64,000 bases of DNA from Brevundimonas sp. Leaf363. GTDB taxonomy: Bacteria > Pseudomonadota > Alphaproteobacteria > Caulobacterales > Caulobacteraceae. Under the pieces are notes generated by a model. That model was not told the origin of the DNA and ran no database searches. It saw only the letters and a program-made list of their open reading frames with translations. Positions 52,243 through 60,962 of this stretch are shown piece by piece (the first letter of the stretch is position 1; the number at the start of each line of letters is the position of its first letter). The stretch is from assembly GCF_001424025.1 (NCBI RefSeq), contig NZ_LMPZ01000002.1, positions 356,714-420,713 of the forward strand. Reading direction: 5' to 3'. Made by a program: the position numbers and the translations under genes.

Positions 52243-53693
52243 ACCTTCTGGACTTGCTGCTGTCCCACGCCCAGCCGGGCTATGAGCGCGGCCTGGCCGT
52301 CATCGCCCAGCGGTGGGTGCAGATGATGGGCGCGGCGGCCTTCGAGGGCCGCGATCTGGACGGCGCGATCGAGACCGCCCTGCGCTTCGCCGAGCACGGC
52401 GCCAAGGGCCAGCAGACGGCCGTCCTGGCGGGCGACCTGTCGTCGCTGGTCTGGTGGTGTGGAGCGCAGATGGACGCCGCGCGTCAGGCCCGCCTGGGCC
52501 GCGCCGTGCGCGCATCGGCGGGCGCGACCTTCGACGCGCTGGCTTTCCCGAACGCCCCGATGCCGAGCCCCCCGCGCCGCCGGACGCTGTGGACCGCCGC
52601 CTTGCAGTCGCCGCACCATTCGCCCTCGCGGGGCGCGGCCGACCTGACCGCCGCGATCCTGGCCGACCCGGAGGTGGAGCAGCTGGATCTTTACCACAGC
52701 GGCCCGGTCGCCGCGCCGATGAAGGCCTATCTGGTCGAGCGCCTGGGCGCGGCCGCCGGGCGCGTGGCGCTGATCCCGACCGACAGCGAAAACCACTGGT
52801 CCAGCGTGATCGACCGGGGGCCGGCGATCCACCATGTCTGGTGCGATTACGCCGCCCGGCTGCATCTGGCGCTGGCGGCGCGGATGGGGCCGGTGACCAT
52901 GTACGCCTGCGGGGACCAGCCGCCGTTGCAGTACGCCGACGCCTACTGGTTCTATCACCGCCCCGACTACATCGCCCGCCGCTGGGCCGAAGAGGGGGCG
53001 CCGGCGGGCTTTGCCGCCCGTTATGTCGAGGCGCTGGCCGGGCCGCACAATCCGGCGCTGCAGGCCCCGCCTAAGGGCCGGCGCGAGGCGTATGGCCTGC
53101 CGGCGGACAAGGTGGTCGTGGCCACGGTGGGCAACCGGCTGGCGGTGGACTTCGACCAGGCCTTCGTGGACGGCATGGGCGCCCAGCTGGCCGCCAACCC
53201 CGGCCTGCACTGGCGGGTCGTCGGGGCCCTGCCGGAATGGTTGAGCTCGGCCTGCGCCCAGGTTCTGGGCGACCGCTTCAGCCATCAGCCATACGAGCGC
53301 GACCTGGCCGGCTTCATGACCACCGTGGATCTGTTCGCCAACCCGTTCCGGCGGGGCGGGGGCGACACGGCGGTGACCGCCATGCTGGGCGGCGCGGCGG
53401 TGGTGGCGCTGGAGGCCGGCGACGTGGGCGGCCTGATCCCGCCGGAGCACCGGCTGGCCGACGTCGAGACCTATTTCGCCACCCTGAGCGAGCTGGCGGC
53501 CGACCCGGCCGGCTGCGCCGCCTACGCCGCGCGCCAGGCCGCGCACGTCGCCCGGCTGACCGACCAGAGCGTGCTGGCCTCGGAAGTAAAGCGGCTGGAG
53601 GGGATCGCCCTCCAGCGCTTCAACGCCCGCCGGGGCCAGGCCCCGTGGCGGATCGACGACGCCGCACCGGCGCCGTCCGAGGCGGCGGCCTAG
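52239..53693 (+). CDS. Probable GT-B glycosyltransferase with unknown N-terminal domain
   Basis: A 484-residue protein. The second half looks like a GT-B fold: VVVATVGNRLAVDF, LHWRVVGALPEW, SHQPYERDLAGFM and LFANPFRRGGGDTAVTAML followed by GGAAVVAL, which resembles the nucleotide-sugar-binding region of such enzymes. The first 200 residues are helical and match nothing I recognise. As the last gene of the cluster it would transfer the finished acyl-amino sugar to a protein, lipid or polysaccharide. The ATG overlaps the Rieske stop. Its stop shares CTAG with the convergent gene. Confidence 0.72.
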   Translation: MNLLDLLLSHAQPGYERGLAVIAQRWVQMMGAAAFEGRDLDGAIETALRFAEHGAKGQQTAVLAGDLSSLVWWCGAQMDAARQARLGRAVRASAGATFDALAFPNAPMPSPPRRRTLWTAALQSPHHSPSRGAADLTAAILADPEVEQLDLYHSGPVAAPMKAYLVERLGAAAGRVALIPTDSENHWSSVIDRGPAIHHVWCDYAARLHLALAARMGPVTMYACGDQPPLQYADAYWFYHRPDYIARRWAEEGAPAGFAARYVEALAGPHNPALQAPPKGRREAYGLPADKVVVATVGNRLAVDFDQAFVDGMGAQLAANPGLHWRVVGALPEWLSSACAQVLGDRFSHQPYERDLAGFMTTVDLFANPFRRGGGDTAVTAMLGGAAVVALEAGDVGGLIPPEHRLADVETYFATLSELAADPAGCAAYAARQAAHVARLTDQSVLASEVKRLEGIALQRFNARRGQAPWRIDDAAPAPSEAAA

Positions 53694-54019
53694 CGGCGCA
53701 GGGCCGACGACTTCAGCGCGCGGAAGGCGTCGAAGGCGCGGCTGCGGCGGCTGTCGCTGAGGGCGACCCACAGCACGGCGCCGGCCGACAGCAGCACGCC
53801 GGTGACGGCGGCGCCGATGGCGGCGGTCTTCTTCGGATTGGCGGCGGCCTTGTCACGCAGGGCGACGGCCTGGGTCTTCACCACCTCGGCGCCTTCCTCG
53901 GCCTTGGCCTTCACGCGAGCGGCGGCGCGGCGGGCGCGGGTCTTGACGGAGGCGCCGTTCAGGTCGCGGGGGACCAGGGTGTTGGCGGCGGTCTCGGCTT
54001 CGAAGTCGGTCTGGGTCAT
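53690..54019 (-). CDS. Small alanine-rich membrane-anchored protein
   Basis: A 109-residue protein. Residues 1-65 are charged and alanine-rich (KTRARRAAARVKAKAEEGAE, likely helical), then a TM helix (AAIGAAVTGVLLSAGAVLWVAL) and a basic tail. The order resembles DUF883/ElaB-like helical membrane proteins, but without clear family motifs. The ATG at 54017-54019 has GGAG upstream. It converges on the glycosyltransferase with a 4-bp CTAG overlap. Confidence 0.68.
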   Translation of the reverse strand: MTQTDFEAETAANTLVPRDLNGASVKTRARRAAARVKAKAEEGAEVVKTQAVALRDKAAANPKKTAAIGAAVTGVLLSAGAVLWVALSDSRRSRAFDAFRALKSSALRR

Positions 54020-54086
54020 GGGAGGTTCTCCGGGGGAGGGAAGGGTCGCAGGCCCAATGCCCGCCGCCCCCGAGGGTTCCCCTGCG

Positions 54087-54281
54087 TTACAGCCAGCCGC
54101 AGGGATTATTGAGGTTCGGCCGCCGCTCCTCATGCGTCACCCAGGCGTCGCGCGCCCCGCAGCGACAGCGGAACCGTCCCGTCCGCCCCGGCGGCGGCAC
54201 GGGCTTGTCCTTCAGCATCCAGGGCGAGATCGCCGCATCGTGGTGGCAGGCCATGCAGCGGACATGCAGGTAACGGGGCAT
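54087..54281 (-). CDS. Small zinc-ribbon-like protein (64 aa)
   Basis: A 64-residue protein with CMACHH near residue 9 and CRCGARDAWVTH near residue 39, a pattern fit for one Zn2+ site. The first Cys pair is close to two histidines. It starts MPRYLHVRCMACHHDAA. No family recognised; size and cysteines suggest a nucleic-acid or regulatory zinc protein. It is not evidently in an operon. Confidence 0.6.
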   Translation of the reverse strand: MPRYLHVRCMACHHDAAISPWMLKDKPVPPPGRTGRFRCRCGARDAWVTHEERRPNLNNPCGWL

Positions 54282-54351
54282 GACCCCACGCTAGGCCGCC
54301 GGGCGCCGCCGCAACAGCCGAAATGTTCCGGGTTTGTTCCAATCCTGGGGA

Positions 54352-54588
54352 TCATCGGTGAAAATCGCCGTCCGAAGCGTCCGATGCGTCCAGACCGTCC
54401 GATGCGTGCGATCCGTCCGGAGCGTCCGCCGCGTCCGCCCCGGCGCCGCGCCGCCCGCGCTCCAGCCGGTCCAGCTCGGCGCGCAGCCGCCCGACCCGGC
54501 CCCCGTCGCGCCGCTCCGCCGCCCAGTCGATCGCCGCCTGGGCCAGCACCGCCAGCGTCGCATCGCGCGCCCGCGCCGTCTCGTTCAT
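54352..54588 (-). CDS. Small hypothetical protein with Asp/Ser/Ala repeat tail
   Basis: A possible 78-residue protein starting MNETARARDATLAVLAQA, with a helical arginine-rich middle and a C-terminal tail of DASDG-like repeats (DGLDASDASDGD). The tail reflects an imperfect tandem DNA repeat of about 9 bp (CGTCCGATG and variants, 54365-54435). GGGAG lies before the ATG. It might be a real fast-evolving gene or a chance frame. Confidence 0.42.
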   Translation of the reverse strand: MNETARARDATLAVLAQAAIDWAAERRDGGRVGRLRAELDRLERGRRGAGADAADAPDGSHASDGLDASDASDGDFHR

Positions 54589-54724
54589 CACCCGCTCCCC
54601 GCTTCGCCGCCCCCCACTCTGCTCCGGCCGCCGACCCAGGCGCGCAAACGCCCCCGAACGCCCCGCAAACCCCCGCCCCGCCGTGCCTCGGACCGCGCGC
54701 AAAAAGTTTCGAGCCGACGGGTTC

Positions 54725-54847
54725 GCTCTCCGCCTCCCGGGCGGAGACGGCGCGCGCAGCGCGTAGAGGCGAGCAAAGTCAGGACAGGCCCTTTCGGGCC
54801 CGCCTCTGGCGCCTCGCGGCGCCTGTCCCGCCCAGGAGGCGGAGAGC
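54725..54847. repeat. Nested palindromic element, family C
   Basis: GCTCTCCGCCTCC (54725-54737) and GGAGGCGGAGAGC (54835-54847) are perfect 13-bp inverted repeats. A second pair, GGACAGGC (54782-54789) and GCCTGTCC (54821-54828), lies inside. The element fills most of the 268-bp gene-free stretch 54589-54856 and ends 10 bp from the stop of the next minus-strand gene, where it could act in termination. I see nothing else in that stretch. Confidence 0.78.
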
Positions 54848-54856
54848 GTCCCGCGC

Positions 54857-55384
54857 CTAAGCCTCCGCCGCCACCGGCCAGGCCTCCGCCGCGCCGTCCG
54901 GCAGGCCCTGCTCCTCGCGCCAGTCCTGGCGCCACAGCCTCAGGAACCGCGCGTCGATCTCTCCCTGAGAGCGCAGCGCCCCGGCCTCGTCCCAGACGCA
55001 CGCGCCCCACGGGCGGGTCATCCCCCAGGCCCGATCCGCCTCGGCCAGATCCGGCCGCCGCCGCGCCCTCTGGGTCATCAGCCAGCCGATGTGCCAGGTC
55101 GGCGCCTGCATAGGCGCGCCCTCCAAGGTGTCCCGGTCCAGCATCTCGACCAGGGTCAGGGCCAGCAACCGCTGCGCCTCCCGCTCGGTCTCGAACGACT
55201 CCAGCCGGCGCTCGCCCCAGCGGTCCCAGCCCTCGACCGGCTCGGGCCGGGGATCGGGCGTGCGGTGCTTGTCCCGGTTCCATCCCTCGGAGGCCCGCCG
55301 CCGCCACAGGTTGGCCAGGCCCCAAATTACGTAAGTCTGGCATACTGCCGCGCCAGCGACGCCCCCGTCTCCCCCTGCTCCCAT
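54857..55384 (-). CDS. Hypothetical protein
   Basis: A 175-residue soluble, tryptophan-rich protein (about 11 Trp). The middle, from SEGWNRDKHRT to VWDEAGALRSQGEIDARFL, reads as a genuine globular domain with TWHIGWLMTQRARRRPDLAE. The segment PDPRPEPVEG resembles translated REP-type palindromes seen inside coding regions. The first 20 residues are poor in character and the true start may be later than the ATG at 55382-55384. I do not recognise a family. Family C repeat follows its stop. Confidence 0.55.
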   Translation of the reverse strand: MGAGGDGGVAGAAVCQTYVIWGLANLWRRRASEGWNRDKHRTPDPRPEPVEGWDRWGERRLESFETEREAQRLLALTLVEMLDRDTLEGAPMQAPTWHIGWLMTQRARRRPDLAEADRAWGMTRPWGACVWDEAGALRSQGEIDARFLRLWRQDWREEQGLPDGAAEAWPVAAEA

Positions 55385-55405
55385 CGATAGACCCTGCGGC
55401 AGCCA

Positions 55406-55640
55406 CTAAACGCGAGCCAGCCCTGGCGGGGCTTTGAGCTCATATTCCTCGCCGCAGGCGTCGCATCGGAAGCCAGCCACGAGCGAATTGTTCGGTAACC
55501 GCGGCAGGCGGTCTGCGGCGCAGTTGGGACAGAAGCCGTGCAGCGCGACCCAGGCCTAGGTCACCGACCGCGCGGTCTTGGGTCGGCCCCTTGAAGACGA
55601 CGGCCGGTTCGGCGAAGCCAACCTCGCACCACTGATTGTC
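55406..55640 (-). pseudogene. Remnant of a DpnI/Dam-replacing-type restriction endonuclease gene
   Basis: On the minus strand, 55555-55406 encodes 49 residues ending in a TAG stop. They include GFCPNCAADRLPRLPNN, SLVAGFRCDACGEEYELK, which matches the zinc-binding start of DpnI/DRP-family nucleases (CPxC, then a second CxxC and EEYELK). Just upstream is an in-frame TAG (55556-55558) where the family has T-E-x-W-V (here T-stop-A-W-V), so GAG to TAG is likely. Further upstream, FKGPTQ continues the similarity in another frame (shift near 55575-55585). The 5' end is lost at the palindrome at 55642-55680, and the catalytic part is missing after 55406. Recognition is from memory. Confidence 0.62.
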
Positions 55641-55649
55641 GTCCTGCCC

Positions 55650-55675
55650 CCTCCACCCACCTTAGCGGGTGGAGG
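55650..55675. repeat. Short palindrome related to family B
   Basis: CCTCCACCC (55650-55658) and GGGTGGAGG (55667-55675) form a perfect stem with loop ACCTTAGC. The arms resemble the GGTGGAGG core of the element at 30524-30685. It separates the nuclease remnant from the TOPRIM-like gene, 46 bp from the latter's stop, and may terminate the latter. Confidence 0.72.
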
Positions 55676-55720
55676 GTCAGGAGGTTAGCCCCTTGGCATC
55701 CCATCGTGGTTCGATCGCTG

Positions 55721-56272
55721 TTACGCGGCCAACCAAAACCATTCGAAGTTGGCCGCGCCGCAGAACCGATCGAAACTCGCGGAGGAGGCCCTTATGGAAC
55801 TGGCTTTGCAGGATTTCAGCAATTCTGCCTTAGCGCGGGGCGAAAATGACTCTCCGCCTGACAGCTCGCCCAACCGCCGCTTTCCGCCTACCCCATCGCC
55901 AGCATATATATAGGCTTCGTTCCCAAATCTGGCACGCATCCTGTCAACATCCGCGAGTATCCAGTTTTCCACCTGAATGTCGGAGACGCCAATGACAAAG
56001 GAACGCCCGGGGCAAAGCTCGGCCAATCTTTGCTGTAATTCAACAGCTATGTCGGCTGCCGGTAGGGCTCTTCTCTCTCTGTCCAAGAGAACAACGATTG
56101 CGTCAAAATCAACGCCTACCGCTTTAAGGGAAAACTCAATCTTTTCGGCAATTTTGCCGAGGGAAACAGTTATTCCGTTTGGAAATGGCTTCAACACCAA
56201 CGAGTTTGGGTGAGCGATCTCCATAAAAGATGCTTCTGTATGGCCCTCTACTAACGCAAGAACCCTACCCAC
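55721..56272 (-). CDS. TOPRIM-like protein (DUF4276-like), partner of AAA ATPase
   Basis: A 183-residue protein. LALVEGHTEASF carries the first conserved Glu (E9) of a TOPRIM-type fold, and VVLLDRERR (D64, E66) takes the place of the second acidic motif. VENWILADVDRM resembles the E-x-W-x-x-A-D motif of DUF4276-like proteins. Such small TOPRIM nucleases are the effectors of two-gene defence systems with an SMC-like ATPase. It starts at GTG 56270-56272, overlapping the ATPase stop by eight bases. Base composition is much less GC-rich than flanking genes. Confidence 0.68.
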   Translation of the reverse strand: MGRVLALVEGHTEASFMEIAHPNSLVLKPFPNGITVSLGKIAEKIEFSLKAVGVDFDAIVVLLDRERRALPAADIAVELQQRLAELCPGRSFVIGVSDIQVENWILADVDRMRARFGNEAYIYAGDGVGGKRRLGELSGGESFSPRAKAELLKSCKASSIRASSASFDRFCGAANFEWFWLAA

Positions 56273-57596
56273 GAAGAATACCGATCTTATAAAGATGTCC
56301 CACGCCGAAATCGGACTCTTCCAACAGCAGATTTAGCTGCTCGATGTTAGATGGTCTTCTCGCTCTCGTAAGCCCGTTCTCCACGCCAAATATGATAATC
56401 TCACACGGATGGCACATATCCAATATTGTCTGACTATGAGTAGACATTATGAACTGTGCGTTGGTAGATTTACGCGCGAGAACTTCCCTACTCAGACTTA
56501 TCATACCCTCTTGCATTTTGGGATGAAGAAAGTTCTCTGGCTCTTCAATCACGGAAAACTGCTGCTCCGCGAACATCATTGTAACCAATGCTACCCACTT
56601 AACCGTTCCGTCACTTATTCTACCAAACGCGAACGGCTTTTCAGAAAAGCTAAATGTTATTTGGGGCTTTAGAACAGCCTCTGCCAAATCGAGCTCTGAC
56701 TCGACTGTAACTATGTCCGAATTTATTTCTCTGCACCAGTTTATTATGCTATTGAATGCGGTTTTTTGCGCCAACCTTCGGTCTAGGTGAGCTGCCCAAA
56801 AATAGTCTTTCCCATAGTATTCGCCCCTCGCCATCTTGTAGAGCGCCAAGGCCAAGTTTTCACCAGTTCTCTGTATTCCGCTTTCTCGCGAAACGGGAGA
56901 CGGTAGTCTGGCAGATGTCGGTTCTAAATTTATTGATCGAAATGACGTTAAATCATTCCAGACGGCATCAAAGACGCTTTCGTGGTAGAAAAATCTTCTA
57001 AGTACAGTAGACGACGGAGAAAGACCATCTTGAAGAATATCCTCAAGAGAAACATCCTTCTCCTGCGTCGGTCTATATCTTAGCGAATTCGCGTAAATAA
57101 CGTCATATAGATCGTGAGATCTACTATTTATCGTTACCTTTGTGTTGTATTGGCCACCTACGTAATTCGTATGCCTATTAATTCTGAACGGCAGATTACC
57201 CGCAACAGTGACGCATAAAGATTCCCGACTTACGTAGATCGCTGGTATTCGCTTGTCGTATCTGACGTGTACATCATATCGATACCCGACCTTTGGTTTA
57301 GGCCCTGCTTCCGTCTCGTCGCTGAACCGTTGCGTGTTCTCACCTGAGATAGAAAATTTTAGGTGAGCGTTGTCGCGCGTGTGACGCTCGCGACTGAATA
57401 TTGAACCGGCTCCCTCAGCGACCGAAATTGCACTGTCGAGATCCGTAGCGAGAAGCTCCCCTAGGAAATCGAGAAACTCGACGAAGTTCGACTTCCCCGA
57501 GCCGTTCGGCCCTACCAAAACCTGCAGTCCGGGCGTCAACTCGATGTCGAAGCCCACGAGAGAGCGAAACCCATCGATGCTGATATTTTGAAGCAT
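56265..57596 (-). CDS. AAA (AAA_21/RecF-like) ATPase, probable defence sensor
   Basis: A 443-residue ATPase with an N-terminal ISIDGFRSLVGFDIEL strand and Walker A GPNGSGKSN (29-37). An ABC-type signature is present in GRISDGTVKWVALV, Walker B/D-loop in VIEEPENFLHP, and switch MSTHSQTILD. This matches the RloA/OLD-like/AbiL-type ATPases found in phage-defence and abortive-infection systems. It overlaps the TOPRIM-like gene downstream. GC content near one half and rare codons (ATA, AGA, TTA) point to acquisition by transfer. GAGAAG lies before the ATG. Confidence 0.82.
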   Translation of the reverse strand: MLQNISIDGFRSLVGFDIELTPGLQVLVGPNGSGKSNFVEFLDFLGELLATDLDSAISVAEGAGSIFSRERHTRDNAHLKFSISGENTQRFSDETEAGPKPKVGYRYDVHVRYDKRIPAIYVSRESLCVTVAGNLPFRINRHTNYVGGQYNTKVTINSRSHDLYDVIYANSLRYRPTQEKDVSLEDILQDGLSPSSTVLRRFFYHESVFDAVWNDLTSFRSINLEPTSARLPSPVSRESGIQRTGENLALALYKMARGEYYGKDYFWAAHLDRRLAQKTAFNSIINWCREINSDIVTVESELDLAEAVLKPQITFSFSEKPFAFGRISDGTVKWVALVTMMFAEQQFSVIEEPENFLHPKMQEGMISLSREVLARKSTNAQFIMSTHSQTILDMCHPCEIIIFGVENGLTRARRPSNIEQLNLLLEESDFGVGHLYKIGILRG

Positions 57597-57770
57597 CTTC
57601 TTCTCATGTCGCAGGCGTTGGCCGACACTGATGTGCGACCTTGGCGCGTCATTGAACCGTGCCGCAAGCCAACTCGGGTGTCGACAGAAAGAAATCTAGC
57701 TCCGCGCTATATCCCTCGCGGCATCAGCTTCACCAGTGTGATCTGACAAGGGGCTTCGGGGCCTCCGCCT

Positions 57771-60143
57771 CTACAGCCTGCTCTTCCTGAACCGCTCCGC
57801 CTTCTCCGCCGCCGCGTCCGCCCGCCACCGTTTGGGCGCCGCCTTGTCCACCTCGTCGCCCGCCGCGGTGAGGGCTTCGTTGGCGAACTCGAGGTCCATC
57901 AGCTTCATGCGCTTGATCTCGTCGCGCAGGCGGGCGGCGGTTTCGAACTCCAGGTTGGCGGCGGCCTCGCGCATGCGGCCCTCCAGGTCGCGCAGGGCGG
58001 CCTGGAAGTTGGAGCCGATGAAGGGCTTGGCCTGTTCGGCGACGCCGGGGCGGGTCAGGCGGTCCATCTCTCGGCTCTCGTAGGGCGAGGCCATGATCTC
58101 CTTGATGTCGCGCTTGACGCTCTCGGGCGTGATGCCGTGTTCGGCGTTGTAGGCCTCCTGCTTCTCGCGTCGGCGGCTGGTCTCGGCGATGGCGCGCTCC
58201 ATCGAGCCGGTCATGCGGTCGGCGTAGAGGATGACGCGGCCGTCGACGTTGCGGGCGGCGCGGCCGATGGTCTGGATCAGCGAGGTCTCGGAGCGCAGGA
58301 AGCCCTCCTTGTCCGCGTCCAGGATGGCGACCAGGCCGCACTCGGGGATGTCGAGCCCCTCGCGCAGCAGGTTGATGCCGATCAGCACGTCGAAGGAGCC
58401 CAGGCGCAGGTCGCGCAGGATCTCGATCCGCTCCAGGGTGTCGACGTCGGAGTGCATGTAGCGGACGCGCACCCCCTGTTCGTGCATGTATTCGGTCAGG
58501 TCCTCGGCCATCTTCTTGGTCAGGGTGGTGACCAGGCTGCGATAGCCCTGGGCGGCCACGGCCTTGACCTCGTCGATGACGTCGTCGACCTGGTTGCGCG
58601 TGGCGCCGGAGACCGGGCGGATCTCGACCGGGGGGTCGATCAGGCCGGTGGGGCGGATGACCTGTTCGGTGAAGACGCCGCCGGTCTGTTCCATCTCCCA
58701 CGGGCCGGGGGTGGCGCTGACGAAGACCGTCTGGGGCCGCATGGCGTTCCACTCGTCGAACTTCAGCGGGCGGTTGTCGATGCAGGAGGGCAGGCGGAAG
58801 CCGTACTCGGCCAGGGTCGACTTGCGGCGGTAGTCGCCGCGGTACATGGCGCTGATCTGGCCGACGGTGACGTGGCTCTCGTCCACGAACAGCAGGGCGT
58901 TGTCGGGGATGTATTCGAAGAAGGTCGGCGGCGGCTCGCCCGGCGCGCGGCCGGTCAGCCAGCGGCTGTAGTTCTCGATGCCGGCGCAGGAGCCGGTCGC
59001 CTCCATCATCTCCAGGTCGAAGCGGACGCGTTGCTCCAGCCGCTGGGCCTCCAGCAGCTTGCCGTTCTCGACCATCCAGTCGAGCGTCTCCTTCAGCTCG
59101 GCCTTGATGCCGCCGAGGGCCTGGTTGAGCGTGGGGCGGGGCGTGACGTAGTGGCTGGCGGCGTAGACGGTGATCTCGGTCAGGTCGGCGGTCTTCTTGC
59201 CGCTGAGGGGATCGAACTCGGCGATGCCCTCGATCTCGTCGCCGAACAGGGTGACGCGCCAGGCGCGGTCCTCCTGGTGGACCGGGAAGATCTCGATGGT
59301 GTCGCCGCGCTTGCGGAACATGCCGCGTTCGAAGTTCAGGTCGTTGCGCTTGTACTGAAGCGCGATCAGGTCGGCGCGCAGCTTGGCCTCGTCGATCTGG
59401 TCGCCGACCTTCAGGGTGAAGGTCATGGCGGTATAGGTCTCCACCGAGCCGATGCCGTAGATGCAGCTGACCGAGGCCACGACGATGACGTCGTCCCGCT
59501 CCAGGATCGCGCGCGTCGCCGAGTGGCGCATGCGGTCGATCTGCTCGTTTATGGAGCTGTCCTTTTCGATGTAAGTATCTGTTCTCGGGACATAAGCTTC
59601 GGGTTGGTAATAATCGTAATACGAGACGAAATACTCGACCGCGTTGTCGGGGAAGAAGCTCTTGAACTCGCTGTAGAGCTGGGCGGCCAGGGTCTTGTTG
59701 TGGGCCAGGATCAGGGCCGGGCGCTGGGTCTGTTCGATCACCTTGGCCATGGTGAAGGTCTTGCCCGAGCCGGTGACGCCCAGCAGCACCTGCTCTCGGT
59801 CGCCGCTCTCGGCCTGAGCCACCAGTTCGGCGATGGCGGAGGGTTGGTCGCCGGCGGGGGTGTATTTGGTCTCCAGCCGGAACTTGCCGCCCTTCTTCTT
59901 GCCGTCATGCGAGGGGCGGTGCGGGGTCCAGTCGGCCGGCTTGCCGGGCGCCTCCTCCGGCGTCAGGCGCGGGCCGGTGATCGGCGCGAACATCGGCAGG
60001 TGGGTCGGCTTGACCGACGGCCGCAGCGCCGCGCCCGCGTCATCGCGCAGAAAGGCGGCGGGCGCCTCGGACACCCCGCCGGGCACGTGGACAGGCTTGG
60101 TCACGCGCGGGGCCGAGCCTTTGGGCGTAGAAGAACGGTTCAT
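57771..60143 (-). CDS. uvrB: Excinuclease ABC subunit B
   Basis: A 790-residue damage-verifying helicase of nucleotide excision repair. It shows [12 protein letters not shown] (Walker A), the beta-hairpin [29 protein letters not shown] (DEAD-like box), [37 protein letters not shown] and a C-terminal UVR motif ([17 protein letters not shown]). An N-terminal extension of about 85 residues precedes the usual start and is rich in Pro and Ala. The ATG at 60141-60143 is preferred over a GTG two codons upstream. uvrB stands alone. Confidence 0.97.
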   Translation of the reverse strand: MNRSSTPKGSAPRVTKPVHVPGGVSEAPAAFLRDDAGAALRPSVKPTHLPMFAPITGPRLTPEEAPGKPADWTPHRPSHDGKKKGGKFRLETKYTPAGDQPSAIAELVAQAESGDREQVLLGVTGSGKTFTMAKVIEQTQRPALILAHNKTLAAQLYSEFKSFFPDNAVEYFVSYYDYYQPEAYVPRTDTYIEKDSSINEQIDRMRHSATRAILERDDVIVVASVSCIYGIGSVETYTAMTFTLKVGDQIDEAKLRADLIALQYKRNDLNFERGMFRKRGDTIEIFPVHQEDRAWRVTLFGDEIEGIAEFDPLSGKKTADLTEITVYAASHYVTPRPTLNQALGGIKAELKETLDWMVENGKLLEAQRLEQRVRFDLEMMEATGSCAGIENYSRWLTGRAPGEPPPTFFEYIPDNALLFVDESHVTVGQISAMYRGDYRRKSTLAEYGFRLPSCIDNRPLKFDEWNAMRPQTVFVSATPGPWEMEQTGGVFTEQVIRPTGLIDPPVEIRPVSGATRNQVDDVIDEVKAVAAQGYRSLVTTLTKKMAEDLTEYMHEQGVRVRYMHSDVDTLERIEILRDLRLGSFDVLIGINLLREGLDIPECGLVAILDADKEGFLRSETSLIQTIGRAARNVDGRVILYADRMTGSMERAIAETSRRREKQEAYNAEHGITPESVKRDIKEIMASPYESREMDRLTRPGVAEQAKPFIGSNFQAALRDLEGRMREAAANLEFETAARLRDEIKRMKLMDLEFANEALTAAGDEVDKAAPKRWRADAAAEKAERFRKSRL

Positions 60144-60226
60144 GAACACAATGTAGGGCGAACGAGGGGATTCCGCTAGAAACGCACGACGCGGCGGCGG
60201 GCGCCGAATCCGACTAATGTCCGGGG

Positions 60227-60952
60227 ATGAGACGAGCCTGGATCATCGTCGGCCTGGCGCTGCTGGCCGGCTGCACGCTCACCGCGCCGGAGCCGCTGGT
60301 CCCGCAGGGGCCGCGGCCGTATCAGCCGGCGCCGCAGCAGACGGCGGTGGCGGACGGCCTGATCGATCAGCCCATCGACGCGGGCACCAAGGGCCGGATC
60401 ACGCGGGCGGCGGGGGATCTGGCGCAATGCATGGCCGAGCTGGACGCCGCGCGGGTGAACTTCGTCTCGACGCCCGACCGGGACAACACCGAGACCTGCT
60501 TCCTGCGCGACGCCGGGGTGCTGGGACCCGACATGGGGACGATCGCGCGGATGACGCCGGCGGGGCCGACAACCACCTGCGAGCTGGCGCTGGCCGTCAG
60601 CATCTGGCGGCGCCAGTCGGTGGAGCCGGCGGCGCGCGAGATCCTGGGTTCGGACGTGGTCCAGATCGACCACTTCGGCACCTACGCCTGCCGGCCCGTG
60701 AACAATCAGGCGGGCAACCGGCCCAGCGCCCACTCACGGGCGGCGGCGCTGGACTTCGGCGGGGTGCGCCTGCGCGACGGGCGGCGCATCACCGTGGCGG
60801 GCGACTGGAGCGCGGACGACGCCGAGGCGCGCTTCCTGAAGCGGATCCGCGACGACGCCTGCCGCATCTTCGGCACGGTGCTGAGCCCTGACTACAACAG
60901 CTTCCACCGCGACCACCTGCATCTGGAGCCGGGTGGGCGCCTATGCTCGTGA
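60227..60952 (+). CDS. Extensin-like family lipoprotein
   Basis: A 241-residue protein with a lipoprotein signal ([12 protein letters not shown]). It has the extensin-like C-terminal domain found in many alphaproteobacteria: [48 protein letters not shown] and [13 protein letters not shown]. The H-S-x-A-x-A-x-D-F and H-x-D-H-L-H elements resemble the metal-binding motifs of D-Ala-D-Ala carboxypeptidase-like (LAS) peptidases, so a cell-wall role in the periplasm is likely. It is divergent from uvrB. Confidence 0.88.
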   Translation: MRRAWIIVGLALLAGCTLTAPEPLVPQGPRPYQPAPQQTAVADGLIDQPIDAGTKGRITRAAGDLAQCMAELDAARVNFVSTPDRDNTETCFLRDAGVLGPDMGTIARMTPAGPTTTCELALAVSIWRRQSVEPAAREILGSDVVQIDHFGTYACRPVNNQAGNRPSAHSRAAALDFGGVRLRDGRRITVAGDWSADDAEARFLKRIRDDACRIFGTVLSPDYNSFHRDHLHLEPGGRLCS

Positions 60953-60962
60953 GGATGATCGG

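Noticed and set aside
55456..57617. CGCAGGCGT on both sides of the AT-rich region as attachment repeats
   Set aside because: Nine bases in GC-rich DNA are expected by chance, and there is no integrase or tRNA gene.
60144..60163. GTTC repeats upstream of uvrB as an SOS box
   Set aside because: Alphaproteobacterial LexA sites are GTTC-N7-GTTC; here the spacing is 12 bases.
58137..60179. 680-codon open frame opposite uvrB
   Set aside because: uvrB has all family motifs on the other strand. The frame is Val/Gly/Leu/Asp rich with no recognisable domain.
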